DNA of 64,000 nucleotides from Sphingomonas sp. PAMC 26621. GTDB lineage: Bacteria; Pseudomonadota; Alphaproteobacteria; Sphingomonadales; Sphingomonadaceae. This document shows, piece after piece, positions 27,000 through 36,031 of this stretch. Every line of letters starts with the position of its first letter. The stretch's first letter is position 1. The notes under the pieces are model-generated. The model worked only from the letters and a program-made list of their open reading frames with translations. It did no database searches and was not told where the DNA came from. The stretch is from contig NZ_AIDW01000015.1 of assembly GCF_000251145.1 (NCBI RefSeq), positions 62,001 through 126,000 on the forward strand, given 5' to 3'. The position numbers and the translations under genes were made by a program.

Positions 27000-27406
27000 C
27001 CCATCTGGCTCATGTCTTGGGCGGGCATCATGTTCGCGTTCATGTGATACATCACCCACAGCGACCCGCTTAGCGCGATCCCGACGATGACGATTGTGAA
27101 GATCAACGCCATCATCGACCAGCCGCCTTCGGCACGCCGGTTCATGTGCAGGAAGAAGATCATATGGACGACCATCTGCACCGCGGCGAACGCCATGATG
27201 ATCAGCGCGGTCGCCTGGTTGGTCAGCGTGCGCGTCATCACCAGCCAGAACGGGATCGCGGTGAGGATCACCGACAGGCCGAAACCGATCCCGTAGCTCT
27301 TGTACGAGCCGTGCGACTCCTCGTGCGCGAGATCGTCGTGATGGCCGTTGCCGTGGGGCGCGCCGTGGTGGGCGTCGTGCGCGGCGTGGTGGAGGTCGGC
27401 GCTCAT
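26996..27406 (-). CDS. cyoD: Cytochrome o-type ubiquinol oxidase subunit IV
   Basis: A 136-residue inner membrane protein with three helices. A histidine-rich N-terminal tail (HHAAHDAHHGAPHGNGHHDD) precedes SYGIGFGLSVILTAIPFWLV, then a second helix with VQMVVHMIFFLHMN and a third (FTIVIVGIALSGSLWVMYHM). The family role is to stabilise the CuB site of subunit I during assembly. ATG 27406 overlaps the end of cyoC. The extra histidines could bind copper, but this is speculation. Confidence 0.93.
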   Translation of the reverse strand: MSADLHHAAHDAHHGAPHGNGHHDDLAHEESHGSYKSYGIGFGLSVILTAIPFWLVMTRTLTNQATALIIMAFAAVQMVVHMIFFLHMNRRAEGGWSMMALIFTIVIVGIALSGSLWVMYHMNANMMPAQDMSQMG

Positions 27407-28026
27407 CGCAGCATTCCCATGAGATAGACGAAGGTGAAGACGCCAATCCAGATGACGTCGAGGAAGTGCCAGAACAGGCTGAGGCACATCAGGCGACGCT
27501 GGTTGGCGGGGATCAGGCCCTTGACCTGGATCTGCACCATCAGCGTGAACAGCCAGACCAGCCCGAAGGTGACGTGGAGCCCGTGCGTTGCGACCAGCGT
27601 GAAGAACGACGAGAGGAACGCACTGCGCTGTGGCGTCGCGCCTTCGTGGATCAGGTTTGCGAACTCGTACAGCTCGATGCTGATGAACGCGATCCCGAAC
27701 GCTGCCGTCACCGCGAGCCATGCCTGAGTCGCGCCGACCTTCTTGTTGACCATCGACAGCATCGCAAAGCCGTAGGTGATCGACGAGAACAGCAGCATCG
27801 ACGTATTGACCGCGACCAGCGGCAGCTCGAACAGCTGCTTCGGCCCCGGACCGCCGGCGTAGCTGGTCCCCAGCACGCCGTAGGTCGCGAACAGCATCGC
27901 AAAGATCAGGCAGTCGCTCATCAGGTAGAGCCAGAAGCCGAGCATCGTGCTCGACCCCTCTGCGTGATGCGGCTCCTCGGCGAGGTGGAACGTGTCGATG
28001 TCGTAATCGGACGAAGACGTGCTCAT
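27403..28026 (-). CDS. cyoC: Cytochrome o-type ubiquinol oxidase subunit III
   Basis: A 207-residue five-helix subunit III without the two extra N-terminal helices of aa3 oxidases, as is usual for quinol oxidases. It contains [19 protein letters not shown], a conserved ELYEF acidic segment, the [12 protein letters not shown] helix and the C-terminal [14 protein letters not shown]. It overlaps cyoB by 4 bases. Confidence 0.95.
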   Translation of the reverse strand: MSTSSSDYDIDTFHLAEEPHHAEGSSTMLGFWLYLMSDCLIFAMLFATYGVLGTSYAGGPGPKQLFELPLVAVNTSMLLFSSITYGFAMLSMVNKKVGATQAWLAVTAAFGIAFISIELYEFANLIHEGATPQRSAFLSSFFTLVATHGLHVTFGLVWLFTLMVQIQVKGLIPANQRRLMCLSLFWHFLDVIWIGVFTFVYLMGMLR

Positions 28027-30041
28027 GCCTTTACCTCCGCGAGGGCCGCGGTGCGGGCTTCTTCCTTGGCGGTAACGGTCGCCGCAGGAATGTAGAAGTC
28101 GCGCTTGTAGATGAACGTATGGCCGATCGCGACGCCGAGGATAGCAACGAAGCTGACCGCCGCGAGCCACCAGACGTACCAGATCATGCCGACGCCGAAG
28201 GCCACGCACAGACCGGCAAGAATGACACCCGAACCGGTATTCGAGGGCATGTGGATGTCCTTGTAACCGGTCGTCGGACGCTCGTAGCCACGTGCCTTCA
28301 TGTCGGCCCATGCATCGCCCTGGTGAATGACGGGCGTGAAGGCGAAGTTGTAATCTGGCGGCGGCGACGACGTTGCCCACTCGAGCGTACGGCCGTTCCA
28401 CGGGTCACCGGTGGTGTCGCGCAGCTTCTCGCGATCGCGGATGCTGACCGCGAACTGGAGGAGCATGGCGGCAATGCCGGCAGCGACGAGGAGGGCACCG
28501 ATCCCTGCGATGATGAACCAGATCTGCAGGCTCGGGTCATCGAAGGTGCGCAGGCGACGGGTGACGCCCATCAGGCCGAGCACGTAGAGCGGCATGAACG
28601 CGAGGTAGAAGCCCACGACCCAGCACCAGAACGACACCTTGCCCCAGAACTCGTTGAGCTTGAACCCGAACGCCTTGGGAAACCAGTAGTTGATCCCGGC
28701 GAAGGCCCCGAACACCACGCCGCCGATGATGACGTTGTGGAAATGCGCCACGAGGAACAGCGAGTTGTGGAGCACGAAGTCGGCCGGCGGCACCGCGAGC
28801 AGGACGCCGGTCATGCCGCCGATCGTGAAGGTGATCATAAACGCGATCGTCCACATCATCGGCAGTTCGAAGCGCACCCGGCCACGGTACATAGTAAACA
28901 GCCAGTTGAAGATCTTCGCGCCCGTCGGGATCGAGATGATCATCGTGGTGATGCCGAAGAACGAGTTGACGCTCGCGCCCGACCCCATGGTGAAGAAGTG
29001 GTGCAGCCAGACGAGGTAGGCGAGCAGGGTGATGACCATGGTCGCATACACCATCGAGGTGTAGCCGAAGATCCGCTTGCCCGAGAAGGTCGAGGTGACC
29101 TCGCTGAACACGCCGAACATCGGGAGAATCAGGATGTAGACTTCCGGGTGACCCCAGATCCAGATCAGGTTGACGTACATCATCGGGTTGCCGCCGAGCG
29201 TGTTCGTAAAGAACGCGGTGTCGGCGTAACGGTCCAGGCTGAGCAGTGCCAGCACTGCGGTGAGGACGGGGAAAGCTGCGACGATCAGGATGTTGGTGCA
29301 GAGTGCGGTCCAGCAGAAGATCGGCATCTTCATCATGGTCATGCCCGGCGCGCGCATCTTTACGATGGTGGCGATCAGGTTGACGCCCGACAGCAGCGTG
29401 CCGACACCCGCGATCTGGAGCGACCAGATGTAATAGTCGACGCCGACGCCCGGGCTGAACCCGATGCCCGACAGCGGCGGCATGGCGAGCCAGCCGGTCT
29501 GCGCGAACTCGCCGACGAACAGGCTCATCATGATGATCACCGCGCCTGCGGTCGTCATCCAGAAGCTGAAATTGTTGAGGAACGGGAAGGACACGTCGCG
29601 CGCACCGATCTGGAGCGGGACGACGTAGTTCATCAGACCCGTCACGAATGGCATCGCGACGAAGAAGATCATGATGACACCGTGCGCGGTGAACACCTGG
29701 TCATAGTGGTGCGCGTTGAGATAGCCTTCGGACCCGTTGAAGGCCATCGCCTGCTGGGCGCGCATCATGATCGCGTCCGAGAAGCCGCGGAGCAGCATCA
29801 CGATCCCGAGGATCATGTACATGATGCCGATCTTCTTGTGATCGACGCTGGTGAACCACTCCTTCCAGAGGTAGCCCCACAGTTTGAAGTAGGTGAGTGC
29901 CGACAGCAGCGCGATCCCGCCGAGCGCGACGCCACAGAAGGTGGCGACGACGATCGGTTCGTGAAGCGGGAGCGACTCAAGCGTGAAGCGGCCGAGGATC
30001 GGACTGACGTTGAGGGGTGAAGCTTGCATGGTACTGGCCAT
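28023..30041 (-). CDS. cyoB: Cytochrome o-type ubiquinol oxidase subunit I
   Basis: A 672-residue catalytic subunit with about 15 helices that reduces oxygen with electrons from ubiquinol and pumps protons. The binuclear centre histidines are in [14 protein letters not shown] (also the proton-channel Glu) and WLHHFFTMG, and low-spin heme ligands in TAHG and HFHN. The quinol-site residues known from E. coli CyoB are all kept: R85, D89, H112 and Q115 here, matching R71, D75, H98 and Q101. The lysine-channel PTGAKIFNW is present. The start immediately follows the cyoA stop. Confidence 0.96.
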   Translation of the reverse strand: MASTMQASPLNVSPILGRFTLESLPLHEPIVVATFCGVALGGIALLSALTYFKLWGYLWKEWFTSVDHKKIGIMYMILGIVMLLRGFSDAIMMRAQQAMAFNGSEGYLNAHHYDQVFTAHGVIMIFFVAMPFVTGLMNYVVPLQIGARDVSFPFLNNFSFWMTTAGAVIIMMSLFVGEFAQTGWLAMPPLSGIGFSPGVGVDYYIWSLQIAGVGTLLSGVNLIATIVKMRAPGMTMMKMPIFCWTALCTNILIVAAFPVLTAVLALLSLDRYADTAFFTNTLGGNPMMYVNLIWIWGHPEVYILILPMFGVFSEVTSTFSGKRIFGYTSMVYATMVITLLAYLVWLHHFFTMGSGASVNSFFGITTMIISIPTGAKIFNWLFTMYRGRVRFELPMMWTIAFMITFTIGGMTGVLLAVPPADFVLHNSLFLVAHFHNVIIGGVVFGAFAGINYWFPKAFGFKLNEFWGKVSFWCWVVGFYLAFMPLYVLGLMGVTRRLRTFDDPSLQIWFIIAGIGALLVAAGIAAMLLQFAVSIRDREKLRDTTGDPWNGRTLEWATSSPPPDYNFAFTPVIHQGDAWADMKARGYERPTTGYKDIHMPSNTGSGVILAGLCVAFGVGMIWYVWWLAAVSFVAILGVAIGHTFIYKRDFYIPAATVTAKEEARTAALAEVKA

Positions 30042-31148
30042 TTAGAGGGGGCGCTGCTTGGGCGTATTGGACTCATCGGGAGCCGAAGGTCCGCGTTGCG
30101 GAATGTCGGACGGGCTTTTCGGCGGTGCCTGACCGGCGTCGCGCGTCGTCAGCGGGGACGAGTTGCGTTTGCCTTCGGCGTGACCGCTATTGGGCATGCC
30201 TTCCATCGCCGCGCTGTCCTGCATGTCTTTCTTCATCATGTCGCTCATGCAGGTCGTGCCGGGGCGGATGCACTGGTTGACGACCGCGCTGAAGATACCG
30301 GGATCGACGTTCGCGAACCGCATGACAGGAACCTTCTCCGATGGTTTCTCGAGCTTTAGATAATCAGCGCGCGTCAGGTTTCCACCGGCCGCCTTGTTGC
30401 GCGAGATCCAGGCGTTGAAATCGCCCTCGCTCAGCCCGTGGAAGCGGAACCGCATTCCCGAGAAGCCCGCGCCCGAATAGTTGGACGAGAAACCCTCGTA
30501 ATTGCCCGGCTTGTTGATCACCGCGTTGAGCTGCGTCTCCATCGACGGCATCGCGTAAATCATGCCGGCGAGAGTGGGGACGTAGAACGCGTTCATCACC
30601 GAGGACGAACTGATGCGGAAATGGATCGGGCGATCGACCGGTGCGGCCAGCTCGTTGACCGTCGCAACGCCATATTGCGGATAGACGAACAGCCACTTCC
30701 AATCGAGCGCGATGACTTCGACCTCGAGCGGCTTGACGTTCGCGACCAGCGGCTTGCCGGCGGAAAGGCGGGCAATCGGGCGGTACGGGTCGAGCAGATG
30801 GGTGCCGGTCCAGGTCACCGCGCCAAGGCAGATGACGATCAGCAGCGGTGCCGCCCAGATCAGCAGCTCGAGTTGCGACGAGTGATCCCAGTCGGGTTCA
30901 TACGTCGCGTCCTCGTTGGTCGACCGGTAACGATATGCGAACAGGCCAACGAGCCCGATGACCGGAACGACGATCAGCAGCATCAGCGCGGTGGCGAAGA
31001 TCACCAGATCGCGTTGCTGCAATGCAACGTCGCCGGCCGGGTTCATGACGACCATGTTGCATCCGCCAAGCAGCAGCGTGAGCGAACCCGCGGCCAGCAA
31101 GTGACGAATCGGGCGGCGGGGAATCGGGGGGAGTCGGAGGGATGCCAT
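30042..31148 (-). CDS. cyoA: Cytochrome o-type ubiquinol oxidase subunit II
   Basis: A 368-residue lipoprotein. The lipobox LLGGC places the lipid-bearing cysteine at residue 30. Two membrane helices (VIFATALMLLIVVPVIGLVG and LLIWAAPLLIVICLGAVTW) are followed by a periplasmic cupredoxin domain. No CuA ligand set is present, and NYSGAGFSGMRF matches the quinol-oxidase type. The C-terminal tail after residue ~300 is polar, with methionine and histidine. It is the first gene of the cyoABCD-surf1-actSR operon. Confidence 0.95.
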   Translation of the reverse strand: MASLRLPPIPRRPIRHLLAAGSLTLLLGGCNMVVMNPAGDVALQQRDLVIFATALMLLIVVPVIGLVGLFAYRYRSTNEDATYEPDWDHSSQLELLIWAAPLLIVICLGAVTWTGTHLLDPYRPIARLSAGKPLVANVKPLEVEVIALDWKWLFVYPQYGVATVNELAAPVDRPIHFRISSSSVMNAFYVPTLAGMIYAMPSMETQLNAVINKPGNYEGFSSNYSGAGFSGMRFRFHGLSEGDFNAWISRNKAAGGNLTRADYLKLEKPSEKVPVMRFANVDPGIFSAVVNQCIRPGTTCMSDMMKKDMQDSAAMEGMPNSGHAEGKRNSSPLTTRDAGQAPPKSPSDIPQRGPSAPDESNTPKQRPL

Positions 31149-31183
31149 GGGGGCGCGCTATACACAGATGCTGCGCTGCGACA

Positions 31184-31200
31184 TTGGACATTTTGTCCAA
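31184..31200. promoter_or_regulatory. Candidate operator between cyoA and the divergent MFS gene
   Basis: TTGGACA-TTT-TGTCCAA is a perfect 7-3-7 inverted repeat. It sits 36 bp upstream of cyoA and 74 bp upstream of the MFS gene, and its right arm overlaps a candidate -35 box for the latter. The length and position fit a dimeric repressor or activator site. The half-site does not match FNR or a known ActR/RegA consensus that I can recall. Confidence 0.55.
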
Positions 31201-31222
31201 TGCCCTAAAGCCGTGGTATAAG
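31193..31222 (+). promoter_or_regulatory. Candidate sigma70-type promoter of the MFS gene
   Basis: TTGTCC at 31193-31198 and TATAAG at 31217-31222 are 18 bases apart, about 50 bp ahead of ATG 31274. The -35 element overlaps the inverted repeat at 31184-31200. Confidence 0.4.
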
Positions 31223-31273
31223 GCATACGGTCAAACAACGACCGACGTCCCACGGTCCAGGAAGACGCGAACG

Positions 31274-32608
31274 ATGACAGCACAAACCGCCTCCCACACC
31301 GCCGAGCGCGATGCGCGGGCGATTAACGCCCGGCACGGGCATGGCGATGGCCATGTCGACCCGAACGAGATCGCAATCGGCGTCGTCATCGGGCGTACGT
31401 CCGAATTCTTTGACTTCTTCGTCTATGCGATCGCATCGGTGCTGGTGTTCCCGGCGCTGATCTTTCCGTTCGCGGATCGCCTGACGGGCACTCTGTACTC
31501 CTTCGGCATCTTTGCGCTGGCGTTCATCGCCCGTCCGATCGGGTCGATGATCTTCCTCGCGGTCGATCAGGTGCTCGGCCGTGGCACCAAGCTGACGATC
31601 GCCCTGTTCATGCTGGGCGGATCGACCGCCGCGGTCGCGTTCTTGCCCGGGTATGAGACGATCGGTGCCTGGGCGATCGTGCTGCTCGCGATCTTCCGCA
31701 TCGGCCAGGGTATTGCGCTGGGTGGCGCATGGGACGGCCTCGCCTCGCTGCTCGCGCTCAATGCGCCCGAGAACAAGCGCGGCTGGTATGCGATGATCCC
31801 GCAGCTCGGTGCGCCGCTCGGCCTGATCGTGGCGAGCGCATTGTTCGCTTTCTTCCTCAGCACCTTGTCGCCCGCCGATTTCCTCGACTGGGGCTGGCGC
31901 TATCCGTTCTTCGTCGCCTTTGCGATCAACGTCGTGGCTCTCTTCGCCCGTCTCCGCATGGTGTCGACGCCGCATTACGAAGCCCTTTTCGAAAGCCGCG
32001 AACTCGAGCCGTCGCATGTGCTCGAGACGATCCGCAGCGATTGGCGCAACATCGTGATCGGAGCGTTCGCGCCGCTGGCGAGCTTTGCGCTGTTCCACAT
32101 GGTCACCGTGTTTCCGCTGTCCTGGGTGCATCTCTTTACGAACCAGAAGCCGGAACGGTTCCTGTCGATCGAGATCCTCGGCGGCATCGTCGGCGTGGTC
32201 GGCGTTATCGCGTCTGGCCTGATCGCGGATCGGGTCGGGCGGCGCTACCTGCTCGGCGTGACCGCAGCCGGGATCGCGGCGTTCAGTGGCTTCGCACCGC
32301 AGTTGCTAAGCGCTGGATATGCCGGCGAAATGGCGTTCGTGCTGGTCGGCTTCGCGCTCCTCGGCGTGGCGTTCGGCCAGTCGTCGGGGGCGGTCGCCGC
32401 GAACTTCGGCAGCACGCGGCGGTACACCGGGGCTGCGCTGACGTCGGATCTGGCGTGGCTGGTCGGCGCGGGGTTCGCGCCGCTCGTCGCACTCCTGCTG
32501 GCAAGCAACTTCGGTCTGCTGGCGGCAGGTGCCTATCTCCTGTCGGGCGCGCTGGCGACGTTGATCGCGCTTGGGGTCAACAAGGAACTCGGTCGGCGGA
32601 TCTCGTAA
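31274..32608 (+). CDS. MFS transporter, metabolite:H+ symporter-like
   Basis: A 444-residue inner membrane transporter with about 12 helices. The first helix has SEFFDFFVYAIASVLVFPAL, the pattern of the MHS (metabolite:H+ symporter) subfamily. The loop between helices 2 and 3 and the central repeat (GRGTKLTIALFMLGGSTA, RIGQGIALGGAWDG) fit MFS signatures. The N-terminal tail is rich in His (RHGHGDGHVD). ATG 31274 was chosen as the first Met near the fold. Substrate unknown, perhaps an organic acid. It is divergent from cyoA. Confidence 0.85.
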   Translation: MTAQTASHTAERDARAINARHGHGDGHVDPNEIAIGVVIGRTSEFFDFFVYAIASVLVFPALIFPFADRLTGTLYSFGIFALAFIARPIGSMIFLAVDQVLGRGTKLTIALFMLGGSTAAVAFLPGYETIGAWAIVLLAIFRIGQGIALGGAWDGLASLLALNAPENKRGWYAMIPQLGAPLGLIVASALFAFFLSTLSPADFLDWGWRYPFFVAFAINVVALFARLRMVSTPHYEALFESRELEPSHVLETIRSDWRNIVIGAFAPLASFALFHMVTVFPLSWVHLFTNQKPERFLSIEILGGIVGVVGVIASGLIADRVGRRYLLGVTAAGIAAFSGFAPQLLSAGYAGEMAFVLVGFALLGVAFGQSSGAVAANFGSTRRYTGAALTSDLAWLVGAGFAPLVALLLASNFGLLAAGAYLLSGALATLIALGVNKELGRRIS

Positions 32609-32634
32609 AAGCCGCTGGCACGCCTGCGAAGGGC

Positions 32635-32675
32635 GGGGCCGTACCGATGGCGCAATGTGCCACTGGTACCGCCCC
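32635..32675. terminator. Long hairpin between convergent MFS and Mfd-like genes
   Basis: A 41-bp imperfect palindrome centred near 32655: the two 20-base arms (starting GGGGCCGTACC and ending GGTACCGCCCC) match at 16 of 20 positions. It lies between the convergent genes ending at 32608 and 32687 and is likely a two-way terminator. A perfect 14-bp palindrome, CCTGACATGTCAGG, follows at 32678-32691 and includes the stop codon of the minus-strand gene. Confidence 0.6.
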
Positions 32676-32686
32676 GACCTGACATG

Positions 32687-35600
32687 TCAGGCGACCAGTT
32701 CCTCCAGCAGGGTCTGGACCCGTTCGGTCCGGGTGCCTTCATCGGTTGGTTCCGCGAGCAGGAACCGACCGTTCTTCTCGACCAGTCCAGCTTCCGCCGT
32801 ATCCGCCGCAAAGTCGCGCCGCGGCGTTAGCGCGATTGCTTTGTCGCCAGCGTCGATCCGCTCCACCCGCGCATCACGCGCCAGCAACCGGACGCGCGCC
32901 CGCGCCAGCAAGGCCGATGCATCGACCGGGAGCGCACCGAACCGGTCGACCAGCTCATCCTCGAATTCATCAAGCATCGAGCCGTCTGAGATCCGGCTGA
33001 GCCGGATGTAGAGCGACAGCCGCACGTCATCCTCGGGGATCCAGTCCGCCGGGAAACCACCGGCCGGGCCGAGATGCAGTTCGGGCGTCCAGCGCTCGAC
33101 ATCCTCGCCTTGCGCCTTTCGCAGCGCACCGCTCAGCAAATGCTGGTACAGGTCAATCCCGATCAGCTTGGTATGCCCCGCCTGCGTCTCGCCAAGCAGA
33201 TCGCCCGCGCCGCGCATGTCGAGATCCTGCGCGCTGATGTCGAACCCGGCGCCGAGCCGGTCGAAAGTGGCCAGCGTACGCAGTCGCTTGAACGTCCGCT
33301 CCGCGATTGCGTGATCCGAGTCGGTGAGCAGTACGACCTGCCCACGCCGGTTGCCGCGCCCGACCCGACCCCGCAACTGATGCAATTGCGCCAGCCCAAA
33401 GCGGTCCGCGCGCCACACCACCATCGTGTTCGCGCGCGGCACGTCGAGCCCCGCCTCGATGATATTGGTGGCGAGCAACACGTCACCGTCGCCCTCGGAG
33501 AACGCGACCATCACCGAGTCGATGTCGGCGGCAGGCATCTTGCCGTGCGCCTCGACGATCTTGAGGTCGGGTGCAGCGCGCCGGAGCTTCTCGCCGACGC
33601 TCGCCATGTCCTCGATCCGCGGGACGACGACGAAGCTTTGTCCGCCGCGCCCCTTCTCGCGCAAGAGTGCGGTACGGATCCGGACGTCGTCATAGTGGTC
33701 GAGGCTGGTGCGGATCGGCTGGCGACGTGCCGGCGGAGTCGCGATGATCGAGATCTGCTGCAACCCGACCAGCGCCATCTGGAGCGTCCGTGGGATCGGC
33801 GTTGCCGACAGCGTCAGCAGATGGACCTCGCCCGATCCGCGCAACCGCGCCTTGTCCGCCGCGCCGAAGCGCTGTTCCTCGTCGATGATGACGAGCCCGA
33901 GCTTCGGGTAGCTGACGCCCTTCGCCATCACCGCGCCGGTCCCGATCACGATCTGGATCGACCCGTCGGCAAGCCCGGCCTTGACCGCTTTCTTTTCCGC
34001 TGCGCTCGACAGGCGGGACAAGCCCTCGACCGCAATCCCCGCCGCTTCGAAGCGGCGTCGGAAACTCTCGAGATGCTGCCGGACCAGCACCGTGGTCGGC
34101 GCGGCGACCACGACCTGATAGCCCGCGAGCGCTGCGATCGCCGCAGCGCGCAGCGCGACCTCGGTCTTGCCGTACCCGACATCACCGACGACGAGCCGAT
34201 CCATCGGGGTGCCGTGCGCGAGATCCTGCCGGACTGCCGCGATGGCGCGGGTCTGGTCCGCGGTTTCGTTGAACGGAAAACCGTTCGCGAAACGTTCGTA
34301 GGCGGCAGGATCGGGGGTGAGGACCGGCGCTTTCAACGTTGCGCGCGTGGCAGCAAGCTCGGTCAGCCCGCGTGCGCTTTCGGCGATCGCCGCGTCGATG
34401 TCACCGCGCCGCTTGAGCCAGGACGAACCGTCGAGCTTGTCGAGCGTCACCGCCTCCGCATCCGCGCCATAGCGCCACAGGCGGTCGGCATCGTCAACCT
34501 CGACCAGCCGCCGCGCGCCGCCGGCATATTCGAGCACGATCATCTCGCCCGACGTCGCCTCGGCACGGGGTGCCGCTTCGAGCCCGAGGACCGTTCCGAC
34601 GCCATGATCCTCATGCACCACGACATCGCCGATCCGGATCTCCGCGCCGCCTGCAAGCGGGTTCGCCGAGCCGGGTTGCGCGTCATCAAGCAACGCACGG
34701 CTGCCGAGCAGGTCGGCAGCGGCGATCACGACTCGCTTGTCATCGACGAACCCGCAGTCGACCGGCATTGTCACGGTCGCGGCCATTCCGGGGGTGAGAT
34801 CGCGGAGCGAGTCCCACGTGTCATGGTCGACGAACTCGACCCCGAGCCGTTGCCCGATCCGCGCGCGCAGGAACCGGATGTCGCGTTTGCTCCCCGCCAG
34901 CACCAAGGCATGATCGGCGAGCAGCGGTTTGGTGAAGCGCACCAGCTTGGCAAGCGGCGCCTTCACCTCCGCGAAGCGGGCGACGTCGGCCGCCGCGTCG
35001 TCGAACGACAGGGGCGTCCAGCCATCCAGCGCGGCGTGCCACTGGTCGTCGTCGATCGCGTCGATCTTGCCGGTGCCGCGAGCGGCGACGTCGCCGGCGA
35101 GCTTGACGAACCGGGCCCGACGGCTGTCGGCCTTGTCCGCCAGCACGATCCGGCCCGGCTGCAGATGCGCGAGGATCGCGACCGGGTCACCCAGCGGCGG
35201 TTCGGCGGCACGTCCGATTTCGAGCGTATCGAGCGGCTCGAGCGTGCGTTGCGTCGCGGGATCGAAGCAGCGGATCGCTGCGATCTTTCCGTCGACGACA
35301 TCGATTCGCGCGGGGCGGACCGCGTCGGCCGGAAAAATGTCGATCACTTCGCCACGGACCGCAACTTCGCCCGGCTCGTCGACGCGGTCGTCGGTGACGT
35401 AGCCGAGGTCTGCAACCATCGGTGCGAATGCTTCGAGATCGATCGCGTCGCCGATCGCAAGCGTCGGGGGCGCGCGGTCGAACTGTTCCGCGGCGGGGTA
35501 CCGTCGCGCCGCCGCTTCACCGCTGAGGATCAGTGCGATCGCGTCGCGCTTCGCTCGAGTCTGCGCGACCCGCAGCGCATGGAGCGTCGCCACTCGCCGC

Positions 35601-35800
35601 CCGGCGTTGGCGGGGGAGGCGGGGGCGACATCGCCCGGGAGCGTGTCGCTCGACGGGAGGAAGAAGACGCGGCTACGGTCGACGATTGCTGCAAGCGCGC
35701 AGGCCAACGCGTCGGCCTGCTGGTCGTCATTGGCGATGAAGACGAGATCGTCGTCGCGCAGGGCTTCGGCAATCCGGGTTGCGAGAAACGCGACGGTCAT
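32687..35800 (-). CDS. Mfd-like TRCF-domain helicase (short form)
   Basis: A 1037-residue SF2 translocase resembling transcription-repair coupling factor. N-terminal UvrB-like remnants are followed by a CarD-like RNA polymerase interaction domain (IGDVVVHEDHGVGTVLGLE, near 400). The helicase core has Walker A DRLVVGDVGYGKTEVALRA, the DEEQ box, TLSATPIPRTL, and ATNIIEAGLDVP with QLRGRVGRG. A C-terminal TRCF domain follows. It is about 110 residues shorter than typical Mfd, mainly at the N-terminus, and its start (ATG 35800) is fixed by a run of seven Gs just upstream. It may be a paralogue of a full-length Mfd elsewhere rather than the main one. Confidence 0.85.
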   Translation of the reverse strand: MTVAFLATRIAEALRDDDLVFIANDDQQADALACALAAIVDRSRVFFLPSSDTLPGDVAPASPANAGRRVATLHALRVAQTRAKRDAIALILSGEAAARRYPAAEQFDRAPPTLAIGDAIDLEAFAPMVADLGYVTDDRVDEPGEVAVRGEVIDIFPADAVRPARIDVVDGKIAAIRCFDPATQRTLEPLDTLEIGRAAEPPLGDPVAILAHLQPGRIVLADKADSRRARFVKLAGDVAARGTGKIDAIDDDQWHAALDGWTPLSFDDAAADVARFAEVKAPLAKLVRFTKPLLADHALVLAGSKRDIRFLRARIGQRLGVEFVDHDTWDSLRDLTPGMAATVTMPVDCGFVDDKRVVIAAADLLGSRALLDDAQPGSANPLAGGAEIRIGDVVVHEDHGVGTVLGLEAAPRAEATSGEMIVLEYAGGARRLVEVDDADRLWRYGADAEAVTLDKLDGSSWLKRRGDIDAAIAESARGLTELAATRATLKAPVLTPDPAAYERFANGFPFNETADQTRAIAAVRQDLAHGTPMDRLVVGDVGYGKTEVALRAAAIAALAGYQVVVAAPTTVLVRQHLESFRRRFEAAGIAVEGLSRLSSAAEKKAVKAGLADGSIQIVIGTGAVMAKGVSYPKLGLVIIDEEQRFGAADKARLRGSGEVHLLTLSATPIPRTLQMALVGLQQISIIATPPARRQPIRTSLDHYDDVRIRTALLREKGRGGQSFVVVPRIEDMASVGEKLRRAAPDLKIVEAHGKMPAADIDSVMVAFSEGDGDVLLATNIIEAGLDVPRANTMVVWRADRFGLAQLHQLRGRVGRGNRRGQVVLLTDSDHAIAERTFKRLRTLATFDRLGAGFDISAQDLDMRGAGDLLGETQAGHTKLIGIDLYQHLLSGALRKAQGEDVERWTPELHLGPAGGFPADWIPEDDVRLSLYIRLSRISDGSMLDEFEDELVDRFGALPVDASALLARARVRLLARDARVERIDAGDKAIALTPRRDFAADTAEAGLVEKNGRFLLAEPTDEGTRTERVQTLLEELVA

Positions 35801-36031
35801 GCTGCCCCCCCGTTTTCTCGCGCGCCACGCGCTTCAGGGGTCATGCTTGGGGCCGTGTCTTGCAGAACGACCCGGATTGGTCCGGCAATGCTTTCCAGCG
35901 GAGTGTCCTTCGCGTCGGTTACAGGACTCGAGGAAACGCGCGGGCCGCTTTTAGAACCATTTCCAAGGGGGGAATTTTGCGCTGATCCAGAGCAAGCCTG
36001 ACGGGACGTCGTCCCCCTTCGGCAAAGCGCC

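Noticed and set aside
33074..36001. 975-codon open frame on the plus strand opposite the Mfd-like gene
   Set aside because: The composition is typical of an antisense shadow and no motif is seen, while the opposite strand encodes complete helicase motifs.
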